From: Acidobacteriota bacterium
GTDB lineage: Bacteria; Acidobacteriota; Terriglobia; Acidiferrales; UBA7541
Reading direction: 5' to 3'
NCBI GenBank assembly: GCA_003224135.1
Contig: QHYO01000058.1
Location: forward strand, 1-5,172
DNA length: 5,172 nucleotides
Shown here: positions 1 through 5,172 of the stretch, piece by piece
How the letters are laid out: each line of letters starts with the position of its first letter
How positions within the stretch are numbered: the first letter of the stretch is position 1
Notes under the pieces: model-generated
What the model was told of the DNA's origin: nothing
What the model saw: only the letters and a program-made list of their open reading frames with translations
Databases searched by the model: none
Program-made: the position numbers and the translations under genes

Positions 1-542
1 GAGTGATTTCCACCGCGATCAAAAATGGCCGGGCTCAGACCGAGTCAGTCTCTGCGGCGATTCGCTCCATGTCCACACTGAATCGAGCTGCCGCTGAAGC
101 CCTGGGGGAAATCGAAGCGCAAACAAAGTGGCAGAGTGTGATTCACGCGGTAACAGATATAACTGGATTTGGCCTGCTCGGGCACGCTCGCGAAATGGCG
201 CTGGGAAATCCCGAAAAAGGAATTGCATCCGCGTCATTCGAAATCGATCACAAGGCGTTTGCCTATCTGCCGGGAGCAGTGCAAGCGGCAAAGGATGGTC
301 ATCTCCCCGGTGGCCTGAAAAATAACCGGGAATTTATTGGCGAATGCGCACAATTTGCTTCCAGCGTGCCTCAGGAATATCGCGATCTGCTCTTCGATCC
401 TCAAACTTCCGGTGGGCTGCTGATTTCCATTGCCGCAGAGGCAGGTGCCGACGTTCTTGCGGCTTTGCAGCGGCGAGGCACCGCTGGCCGCATCGTCGGA
501 AGCGTGCATAATAAAAAATCACCCTTGATTCATGTCACATGA
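1..542 (+). CDS. selD: Selenide, water dikinase SelD (selenophosphate synthase), C-terminal part, 5' truncated
   Basis: SelD makes selenophosphate from selenide and ATP in the cytoplasm; selenophosphate is the selenium donor for selenocysteine and for 2-selenouridine in tRNA. The window holds the last 179 codons. Numbering from base 3, TDITGFGLLGH lies at residues 51-61 and LLFDPQTSGGLL at 129-140; both are hallmark motifs of the SelD/PurM-type C-terminal domain, and the LPGG turn at 101-104 also fits. The GTG at base 3 is almost certainly an internal valine, because VISTAIKNG matches the family's interior 'G-V/I-I/L-S/T-T-A' strand, and bases 1-2 continue the frame upstream. Roughly the first half of a usual ~345-residue protein is missing, including the glycine-rich N-terminus, so whether the catalytic residue is Cys or Sec cannot be told. 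It ends in TGA, 54 bases before the next gene on the same strand. Identification is secure. Confidence 0.96.
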   Translation, partial: VISTAIKNGRAQTESVSAAIRSMSTLNRAAAEALGEIEAQTKWQSVIHAVTDITGFGLLGHAREMALGNPEKGIASASFEIDHKAFAYLPGAVQAAKDGHLPGGLKNNREFIGECAQFASSVPQEYRDLLFDPQTSGGLLISIAAEAGADVLAALQRRGTAGRIVGSVHNKKSPLIHVT

Positions 543-596
543 TGCCATGCTCCAATCGAAACGAGTCGTAACTGCGAAGATTCCGTTCCTCTGACT

Positions 597-1811
597 ATGG
601 ATACCATCACACACGGCATTGCCGGCGCGCTCATCGGCAAAGCACTCTGCTCTGGAGACAGCATGCTTCCGCCGAAGCCGATGAGTCACGCACGAATCAT
701 TACCTGGGTATTGATGCTCGGCGCAATTTTTCCGGACAGCGACGTCCTGCGCGATATTTTCTCCCGCAACGACCTGTTGATGATCACCTGGCATCGCAGT
801 CTTACGCACTCTTTGCTGATGCTGCCAATTTTTTCTCTGCTGCTTGCCGCTCTGACGCAGTGGATCGCGCGCAAGTTCCAGTGGGGCGCGCCACCGTTCG
901 GAACCCTAACCATTCTTTACGGCATCGGCATACTCAGTCACATTTTGCTTGATCTCGTCACCACCTTCGGCACGATGGTGTGGTCGCCGCTCGCCTGGTC
1001 GCGCCCTGCGTGGGATTTGATCTTCATCGTGGACTTCACGTTTACCGGCATCCTGCTGATCCCGCAACTTCTTGCGTGGGTTCATCGCGATCCGAAACAC
1101 GCCAAACGCCGCGCGGTTCCCATGTGGCTGCTTTTTATTCCCGTGACTTTTGCCATCGCCGCGATTGCGCGAATTGTCGGGGCGCCGATTTCCAGCAACG
1201 CCATTTGGGTGGCGATCTTCGTTTTTTCCGCGCTGTTCTTGCTGCCTGCATTTCGCGGATGGGGTTCGCAACTGAGCCTCGCGACCTGGAACCGCGCCGG
1301 CTTTGCCGCAGGGTGCCTGTACCTAGCGCTCGCAGTCTTCGCGCATCACAACGCGCTCGAACGCATAAGGAAATTTGCGGAATTTCAGGGTGTTCACGCA
1401 GAAAGCATTGGGGCCTTGCCGCTGCCGCCATCTCTGTGGAACTGGGACGGATTGATTCGCACGCAGCGAGGAGTGTACGAACTCCGTATGGACTTAAGCC
1501 AGCCGTCGGGAATTCCCGATAGCTCCCGTGCCGCTACCAATTCGCAAACGCCTTTCACCTACAAGTATTTTCCCGACGCTCCCTCGAACGGTTTGATTCA
1601 GCAAGCTCGCCAGCTGCCCGAGGTGCAAAAAGTCTTCTGGTTCGATCGTTTTCCGGTCACGCGATTTCATAAGGAAGGTACGGAGTCCATTGTGGAAATT
1701 CTCGACTTACGTTTTCCGCCGGTGCGACCGGACCGCCCTGCGGCGTTTACCTATCGTGTGCGGTTCGACGCCGCCGGAAACGTCATTTCGCAAGGCTGGG
1801 CTGTTAAATAG
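597..1811 (+). CDS. Membrane-bound metal-dependent hydrolase family protein (YdjM/YbcI-like, DUF457)
   Basis: A 404-residue integral inner-membrane protein. The N-terminus MDTITHGIAGALIGKA is the typical family start and fixes the ATG at 597. Candidate metal ligands are visible in the family pattern: H6, the FPDSD motif (D47, D49), HRSLTHS (H66, H71), SHILLD (H115, D119) and D146. Hydrophobic segments lie at about residues 72-91, 103-122, 139-162, 173-195, 201-222 and 233-250. A soluble C-terminal part (about 255-404) begins with a proline- and tryptophan-rich stretch, PLPPSLWNW (275-283), a feature also seen in longer members of the family. The protein is about twice the length of short YdjM-type members because of this tail. 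The family is annotated as hydrolase from its conserved His/Asp residues, but substrate and reaction are unknown. No clear Shine-Dalgarno precedes the ATG. It may share a transcript with selD, 54 bases upstream, without an evident functional link. Confidence 0.88.
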   Translation: MDTITHGIAGALIGKALCSGDSMLPPKPMSHARIITWVLMLGAIFPDSDVLRDIFSRNDLLMITWHRSLTHSLLMLPIFSLLLAALTQWIARKFQWGAPPFGTLTILYGIGILSHILLDLVTTFGTMVWSPLAWSRPAWDLIFIVDFTFTGILLIPQLLAWVHRDPKHAKRRAVPMWLLFIPVTFAIAAIARIVGAPISSNAIWVAIFVFSALFLLPAFRGWGSQLSLATWNRAGFAAGCLYLALAVFAHHNALERIRKFAEFQGVHAESIGALPLPPSLWNWDGLIRTQRGVYELRMDLSQPSGIPDSSRAATNSQTPFTYKYFPDAPSNGLIQQARQLPEVQKVFWFDRFPVTRFHKEGTESIVEILDLRFPPVRPDRPAAFTYRVRFDAAGNVISQGWAVK

Positions 1812-1827
1812 AATCCGTATTCGCTTT

Positions 1828-1841
1828 CCGTCGAGAGACGG
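1828..1841 (+). terminator. Weak hairpin in the convergent gap, possible terminator
   Basis: The 70-base gap between the two converging genes contains CCGTC-GAGA-GACGG, a 5-bp stem with a GNRA-type GAGA tetraloop, followed by GTTTGT. A competing 4-bp hairpin, CGGG-TTTGT-CCCG, overlaps it at 1839-1851. The stem is short and the T-tract poor, so intrinsic termination is only possible; termination here may instead depend on Rho. Nothing else is recognisable in the gap. Confidence 0.22.
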
Positions 1842-1881
1842 GTTTGTCCCGCAGTTCTTTATTTGCTCCGCGCGTTCACGC

Positions 1882-2430
1882 TCAACGTGCCGTTTTTGCA
1901 TCCGCGGGATGAATCACCACTTGTCTGTGCTCGCCCATCCCGATGCTCTCCGTGCGCACTCCCGGAAATTCCTGCAGCGCCAGATGTACGATTCGCCGCT
2001 CGCGCGCAGTCATCGGATTTAATTTGAATGCTTGCCGCGAAGTTTGCACGCGTTCGGCCGCCACCCGCGCGGTCATTTTCAATTCTTCAATTCGCAGCGC
2101 GCGGTAGCCGCCGCTATCCAGAAGTATTCTGTCCTGCCAGGGAGGCTCGAGCCGCAGTGCGCGCAAAGCCAGGTGCTCGATGGCGTGCAACAGTTCCGCG
2201 CCGCGCTCAAGCAAGAGGTCTTTATCGCGCCCGCTCAGATCGGCGAACACTTCGGCGCCGCCTGCGTCAGGAGCTACGCCGGTCCGTAGTGTGGTCACGT
2301 CGATTTTTAAATCGAGTCTTGCGCTGCGAATAATTTCTTCCAGAAATTTTCGCAACGCCTCCGCTGCCGCGGAACGATTCAGCTGGCCATCTTCAATCAG
2401 GTTTTGGGTCATCGGGGACGAAATGCGCAA
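1882..2430 (-). CDS. jag: Jag/KhpB-type RNA-binding protein (KH and R3H domains)
   Basis: A 182-residue cytoplasmic protein predicted to bind single-stranded RNA; Jag (SpoIIIJ-associated, also KhpB) proteins are encoded next to yidC/spoIIIJ in many bacteria and act as RNA chaperone-like regulators. The R3H domain at about 120-175 is clear: KLNPMTARERRIVHLALQ followed by PGVRTESIG and RQVVIHP, with the R-x3-H signature at R145 and H149. The KH-like domain spans about 40-115, but the usual GXXG loop is degenerate, reading LERG at 74-77. The N-terminal Jag_N domain found in Firmicutes Jag is absent. The frame opens with TTG at 2430, two codons after an in-frame TAG, and AGGA sits 6 bases upstream; the first in-frame ATG (2412) has no Shine-Dalgarno, so I prefer the TTG. 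It starts 32 bases after yidC and is probably the last gene of the operon, since the neighbour is convergent and no mnmE follows. Confidence 0.93.
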   Translation of the reverse strand: MRISSPMTQNLIEDGQLNRSAAAEALRKFLEEIIRSARLDLKIDVTTLRTGVAPDAGGAEVFADLSGRDKDLLLERGAELLHAIEHLALRALRLEPPWQDRILLDSGGYRALRIEELKMTARVAAERVQTSRQAFKLNPMTARERRIVHLALQEFPGVRTESIGMGEHRQVVIHPADAKTAR

Positions 2431-2436
2431 CCGCTA

Positions 2437-2440
2437 TCCT
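2437..2440 (-). promoter_or_regulatory. Ribosome binding site supporting the TTG start of jag
   Basis: AGGA, read on the minus strand, lies 6 bases before the TTG at 2430. This spacing is good and decides for TTG over the ATG 18 bases further in, whose upstream sequence (TTTCGTCCCCG) has no purine-rich core. Confidence 0.55.
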
Positions 2441-2462
2441 ACGCCAGGTTGGGCGCCGCGGC

Positions 2463-4280
2463 TCAGGATTTCTTGCCTCGGTTTGCTTTCACTGGAGCGG
2501 TAACGGGATGCGTGCGGTTCAAATACCATTGTTGGCCAATGCCAACCAGGCTGCTCGTCAAGATGTACACGGCAAGGCCGCTCGAAATCGGGAAAATAAT
2601 GAACATCCCGGCAAACGAAAGCGGCATAAATTTCATCATCATCTGTTGCTGTGGATCTGTCGTAGTCATCGGCGTCATCTTGGATACCAAATACATCGAG
2701 GCCGCCATGATTACCGGCAAAATGTAATACGGATCCTTCGCCGACAGATCCGTGATCCAGCCAAACCACGGCGCGTGCCGCATCTCAATCGCCGAACTCA
2801 AGGCGCGGTTCAATCCAAACCAGATCGGCATCTGCACCAGCATCTGAAAACATCCGCCCACGGGATTAATCCCCTCGCGCTGGTAGACCGCCATCACTTC
2901 CTGATTCATTTCAGCCTTGCGCGGGTCGTTGATCTTGTACTTTTTGTATTTTTCCTGAATCGCCTTGATTTCCGGCCCGACGCGCTGCATCTTCATCGTG
3001 GTCTTGTAGCTCGAAATGCGTAGCGGGAACAAAAGCATGTTCGCGATGAGAGTCAAGACGACAATCGACCATCCCCAGTTCGGAATGTAGTTGTGCAGCC
3101 ACTTCAACGCGTGGAACAGCGGGTCAGCGATAATTTCCATCCAGCCGAAATTCACCAGAACTTGCAGCGGCGGATTCATCTTCTTCAAATCGTCGTAATC
3201 TTTTGGCCCAACAAAGATACGCATGGCTGCCCGCTGCGCGGAAGTTGCAACGGCTACTTGCGGAACGGGCTCCGGCTTGTCGGCATTGTCCACCTTGATC
3301 GTGTGCCACGTTTTCCAATAGCGCGTTTCGATTGTTCCCGGAGGCGCTCCCAGCGGCGCGAGAAACACGGCGACGAAATAGCGATCTTCCATTCCCGCCC
3401 AATCTTTTCCACCCTGCCAAATTGGCGGACCCCATTTTCCCGCGTCATCCAACTTTTTGTGTGGAAGGGAGTTCAGCTTGCCGGCTTCGCTATAAACGGT
3501 GTTGACGGTTTCGACGGGGATTGGATTTGTAACGGTGGTGTCGCCAAAGCCGCCGAGCCACGCTAGGCCCGCGGTGATTGGTTTGCCATCCAACTTCGCA
3601 CTGACTTCTGTGTCAACCACGTAGCTATCATCAAATTTGAAATGCTTGGTAACTTCCAGATGCCCGTCACTCCACGAAAAATCGACCGAAAGTGGCGCAG
3701 TTAAAGTAGTCGTGGTCCCGATATCGGAGTTGTCCTCAGTTTGGCTCGTTCCGCCGCGCAACGCGGCCGTGCTCACGCGATACAATCCGGAATTCGCAGT
3801 CTGATCGAGATTCGCATCGCTCAGCGAAACGCTCAACGGCCAGGCATTTAACTCCTGCGAAGCGTCGGCATGCACAAGGTCCAGAATTCGCTGCGGCTTT
3901 GCATCATCCTTATACTTTTTGAGTTGCCAGCTTTTCACTACGCCGCCGCGATTTGAAAATTCCACTCGATAGAGACCGTTCTCAACCACAATCGTGCGTT
4001 CTTGTTTATCGCTCTTCGCCGCTGCTGGAGCGGTCGCGGCCGCAGTCATACTTGTTGCAGGTGGATTTGCAGAGGAAGAGCCGGTCGGGCTTTCCGCCGG
4101 CGGGGTCTGCCCAGGATTGGCCGGTGCGGTCGCTGCGGGCTTGTTTGTCTGCGATGAAGGAGGCGGGGCTTTCGGAGCGAAGAATTTCGCCCAAGCGATA
4201 ATCACGAACATCGACAACAGCGAAGCAACCAGTATGCGAAGTTCCGGCCGAAGGCCCTTATTTTTTTGCGGCTCGCTCAC
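2463..4280 (-). CDS. yidC: Membrane protein insertase YidC (Oxa1 family, Gram-negative type)
   Basis: A 605-residue inner-membrane insertase that places proteins into the membrane alone or with SecYEG. Order of parts: N-terminal anchor helix (about 15-34), a low-complexity Pro/Ala/Thr/Ser linker (about 36-90), the periplasmic beta-sandwich domain (about 95-370), then the conserved insertase core. The core has TM2 (about 400-420), a charged cytoplasmic hairpin (about 421-470), TM3 starting with NPVGGCFQMLVQMPIW (472-487), TM4 (about 517-534) and TM5/TM6 (about 551-585, ending QQWYLNR). Length suits Gram-negative YidC (E. coli 548) with a longer linker and a short basic tail. The position of the groove arginine (E. 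coli R366) appears to be N414. The start is GTG: an in-frame TAA lies seven codons upstream of it, no other start codon lies between, and a purine-rich site precedes it. It follows yidD by 45 bases and precedes jag by 32. Confidence 0.98.
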   Translation of the reverse strand: MSEPQKNKGLRPELRILVASLLSMFVIIAWAKFFAPKAPPPSSQTNKPAATAPANPGQTPPAESPTGSSSANPPATSMTAAATAPAAAKSDKQERTIVVENGLYRVEFSNRGGVVKSWQLKKYKDDAKPQRILDLVHADASQELNAWPLSVSLSDANLDQTANSGLYRVSTAALRGGTSQTEDNSDIGTTTTLTAPLSVDFSWSDGHLEVTKHFKFDDSYVVDTEVSAKLDGKPITAGLAWLGGFGDTTVTNPIPVETVNTVYSEAGKLNSLPHKKLDDAGKWGPPIWQGGKDWAGMEDRYFVAVFLAPLGAPPGTIETRYWKTWHTIKVDNADKPEPVPQVAVATSAQRAAMRIFVGPKDYDDLKKMNPPLQVLVNFGWMEIIADPLFHALKWLHNYIPNWGWSIVVLTLIANMLLFPLRISSYKTTMKMQRVGPEIKAIQEKYKKYKINDPRKAEMNQEVMAVYQREGINPVGGCFQMLVQMPIWFGLNRALSSAIEMRHAPWFGWITDLSAKDPYYILPVIMAASMYLVSKMTPMTTTDPQQQMMMKFMPLSFAGMFIIFPISSGLAVYILTSSLVGIGQQWYLNRTHPVTAPVKANRGKKS

Positions 4281-4287
4281 AAACGTA

Positions 4288-4297
4288 TCCCGTCCTT
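4288..4297 (-). promoter_or_regulatory. Ribosome binding site region for the GTG start of yidC
   Basis: On the minus strand AAGGACGGGA precedes the GTG at 4280. GGGA is 7 bases from the start and AAGGA 12 bases, so either could pair with 16S rRNA. It begins 7 bases after the end of the palindrome in this gap, so folding of that palindrome could influence access to it. Confidence 0.5.
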
Positions 4298-4304
4298 ATT
4301 GGTC

Positions 4305-4328
4305 TAGGGTTTGTAAGTACAAACCCTA
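4305..4328. repeat. Perfect inverted repeat (10-bp arms, 4-base centre) between yidD and yidC
   Basis: Read on the minus strand: arm TAGGGTTTGT, centre ACTT, arm ACAAACCCTA. The arms match perfectly. The first three bases of the left arm are the yidD stop codon TAG, and the right arm ends 7 bases before the yidC ribosome binding region. As RNA it would form a 10-bp stem with an ACUU loop. No T-tract follows, so it is not a standard intrinsic terminator. It could be an RNA hairpin that affects yidC translation or mRNA processing, or a DNA palindrome bound by a dimeric regulator; the sequence alone does not decide. Confidence 0.75.
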
Positions 4329-4634
4329 AAACCCCTTGATTACCGCAGAACGGTCAATTGCCTGTTTTGCCGCTGCGTGATTTGGTTTCATTTCCTGCTG
4401 TGCGCCATCGTAGAAATTTTCCGTCAGCGCTTCCGGAACCGGGTCGTATCCGAATTTTCCAGAAAAAGGATGGCATCGCGCCAAACGCTTTGCTCCCAGC
4501 CACACGCCGCGCAAGATTCCAAAGCGCTCAATCGCCTGGTAGGCATACTGCGAACAGGTCGGCTCAAACCGGCAAGTCCCGGCAAAAAGCGCCGACAAGT
4601 AGGCCTTGTAGCAGCGAAGGGCAAACAGCGCCAT
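4326..4634 (-). CDS. yidD: Membrane protein insertion efficiency factor YidD
   Basis: YidD is a small inner-membrane-associated protein that helps YidC-dependent insertion in E. coli. From the ATG at 4634 it has 102 residues. The N-terminal amphipathic/hydrophobic stretch ALFALRCYKAYLSALFAG (2-19) is followed by CRFEPTCSQYA (21-31), KRLARCHPF (49-57) and GYDPVP (62-67), the family's diagnostic motifs with conserved Cys21, Cys27 and Cys54. The frame is open to an ATG at 4709, just 2 bases after the rnpA stop, which would add 25 residues and give tight coupling. I chose 4634 because GGAG sits 5 bases before it and because known YidD proteins begin close to the hydrophobic stretch; the extra 25 residues resemble nothing I recognise. 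The upstream start cannot be excluded, since GGGGG lies 7 bases before it. The TAG stop forms part of a palindrome. Confidence 0.93.
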   Translation of the reverse strand: MALFALRCYKAYLSALFAGTCRFEPTCSQYAYQAIERFGILRGVWLGAKRLARCHPFSGKFGYDPVPEALTENFYDGAQQEMKPNHAAAKQAIDRSAVIKGF

Positions 4635-4639
4635 CCGCA

Positions 4640-4643
4640 CTCC
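4640..4643 (-). promoter_or_regulatory. Ribosome binding site favouring the inner ATG of yidD
   Basis: GGAG on the minus strand lies 5 bases before the ATG at 4634 and 25 codons inside the longer possible frame. It is the best-looking Shine-Dalgarno core near either candidate start and is the main reason for choosing the shorter protein. Confidence 0.5.
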
Positions 4644-4711
4644 GACGCTGGCATTGGCTCGTGTTGTCCCGGGCCATAGCCCGGCCTCTTGGCTTGGCGG
4701 CAACTTCATCG

Positions 4712-5092
4712 CTACACCCCCAGCAACCGCACCAGGTCGTTCTCCAGCACGGCAAACGGCGCATTCTCCACGTTCGATTTGGGGTGTATGACGAAATCCC
4801 ATCCTGCGGAAATCTCCTCGCGATGGAGCCGGATCACTTCTCGAATGCGTCGCCGCATGCGGTTGCGCACCACCGCGCCACCGAGCGCTCGCTTGATGCT
4901 GAAGCCAAAGCGGCTCTCCGGCAGTTCGTTCGCTTTCAGGAACACGGTGAAGTGGGAACTCGAGCGGCGCTTCCCGTTGCGGTAAACAGCGTCGAAATCC
5001 GCCTTGCGCACTAAGCGCGCGCCGCGCGGATACTCCTGCCCCTTCTTACTCGGGCGTGAGGCGATGGCGTCCCTTCTTGCGGCGTGCCGCAA
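4712..5092 (-). CDS. rnpA: Ribonuclease P protein component RnpA
   Basis: RnpA is the protein subunit that joins the RNase P RNA to cleave the 5' leader from pre-tRNA. As drawn it has 126 residues. Family features: [17 protein letters not shown] (26-42), the [20 protein letters not shown] strand and loop (61-80) running into RRIRE (81-85), so that the RNR box [10 protein letters not shown] is at 76-85, and GWDFVIHPK (97-105), matching the family's 'DFVVIAR' strand. The start is uncertain. TTG at 5092 is the only start codon after an in-frame TAG six codons upstream, until a GTG at 5011; that GTG would remove the PRGARL segment that normally opens the fold and has no Shine-Dalgarno. TTG therefore fits better, although its own ribosome site is also poor and it lies 47 bases inside rpmH in another frame. 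The gene ends 77 bases before the preferred yidD start, or 2 bases before the alternative one. Confidence 0.93.
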   Translation of the reverse strand: MRHAARRDAIASRPSKKGQEYPRGARLVRKADFDAVYRNGKRRSSSHFTVFLKANELPESRFGFSIKRALGGAVVRNRMRRRIREVIRLHREEISAGWDFVIHPKSNVENAPFAVLENDLVRLLGV

Positions 5093-5172
5093 GAACTTTT
5101 CGGCCGCCTACGGTCTTCATGCGCGAACGAAACCCGTGCGTCTTGGCGCGGCGTCTCTTGCGCGGTTGATAT
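5046..5172 (-). CDS. rpmH: 50S ribosomal protein L34, missing its first few residues at the window edge
   Basis: Reading the minus strand from base 5171 gives 41 codons and a TAA stop at 5046. The peptide starts [18 protein letters not shown] and continues [20 protein letters not shown], ending TPE; this is L34 almost in full, a very basic peptide of the large ribosomal subunit. L34 normally opens with M-x-K-R-T before (F/Y)QP, so about five codons and the start lie beyond the right edge. The conserved RRAKTHGFR and ARRRxKGR-type blocks are intact. It is the first gene of the minus-strand operon, and its promoter is outside the window. Its last 47 bases overlap the probable 5' end of rnpA in a different frame. 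Confidence 0.95.
   Translation of the reverse strand, partial: YQPRKRRRAKTHGFRSRMKTVGGRKVLAARRKKGRHRLTPE

Noticed and set aside
3..542. A complete short SelD-like protein starting at the GTG at base 3
   Set aside because: The GTG aligns with an internal valine of SelD and the reading frame continues to the window edge, so truncation by the window is the simpler reading.
980..1522. A 180-codon plus-strand open frame in another frame of the DUF457 gene
   Set aside because: The frame of the 597-1811 gene carries the conserved motifs and hydrophobic segments; the alternative is Arg- and Cys-rich without a pattern.
2431..2462. Possible hairpin GCGCC-CAACCT-GGCGT in the yidC-jag gap
   Set aside because: The stem is five pairs with one G-U, and no T-tract follows; it is too weak to call a terminator or attenuator.
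2508..3023. A 171-codon plus-strand open frame antisense to the yidC core, and several similar ones opposite the rest of yidC
   Set aside because: The translations are rich in His and Arg, without motifs, and fall opposite strongly conserved insertase helices.
4011..4175. Low-complexity Ala/Pro/Thr/Ser-coding stretch in yidC as a possible repeat or insertion
   Set aside because: It is the flexible linker between the anchor helix and the periplasmic domain, variable in Gram-negative YidC; no exact repeat unit is seen.
4321..4340. Telomere-like GGGGTTTTAGGGTTT on the minus strand at the end of yidD
   Set aside because: Only about two units occur, partly within coding sequence and partly in the inverted repeat; this is chance composition and not a repeat array.
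4358..5014. A 218-codon open frame on the plus strand antisense to yidD and rnpA
   Set aside because: It lies opposite two genes with clear family motifs; the translation is rich in Arg, Pro and Ser with no recognisable domain, as expected for the complement of GC-rich coding sequence.

Overview
The window looks like a piece of a Gram-negative, moderately GC-rich bacterial chromosome. The five genes on the minus strand (rpmH, rnpA, yidD, yidC, jag, in transcription order) form the classic block found next to the replication origin region in many bacteria. The long YidC, with an N-terminal membrane anchor and a large periplasmic domain, is the Gram-negative type. The combination of this block with a downstream Jag protein and the style of the YidC and Jag sequences makes me think of Acidobacteriota, but that is an impression from protein style, not a demonstrated assignment.

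Layout. Bases 1-542 (+) hold the C-terminal half of selD (selenide, water dikinase), cut by the window edge. A 54-base gap leads to a complete gene at 597-1811 (+) for a multi-spanning membrane protein of the YdjM/YbcI (DUF457) metal-dependent hydrolase family. This gene converges with the minus-strand operon across a 70-base gap (1812-1881) that holds only a weak hairpin. The minus-strand operon is read from the right edge: rpmH (5046-5172, its first few codons lost), rnpA (4712-5092, probable TTG start inside rpmH), yidD (4326-4634, or from 4709), yidC (2463-4280, GTG start) and jag (1882-2430, TTG start). No gap between genes exceeds 80 bases, and no gene-free stretch reaches 300 bases.

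How the genes work together. The operon couples ribosome production (L34), tRNA 5' maturation (RNase P protein), membrane protein insertion (YidD and YidC) and an RNA-binding protein (Jag/KhpB) commonly encoded next to the insertase. Its promoter must lie upstream of rpmH, outside the window. The plus-strand pair may be co-transcribed, but their functions are not obviously linked.

This is essentially ordinary core-genome sequence; I found no mobile element, CRISPR array, tRNA or rRNA, and no sign of a new system. The details worth a second look are a perfect 10-bp-arm palindrome between yidD and yidC that begins with the yidD stop codon, the rnpA/rpmH overlap, an Asn at the usual groove Arg position of YidC, a degenerate KH loop in Jag with no Jag_N domain, and the non-ATG starts of rnpA, yidC and jag.
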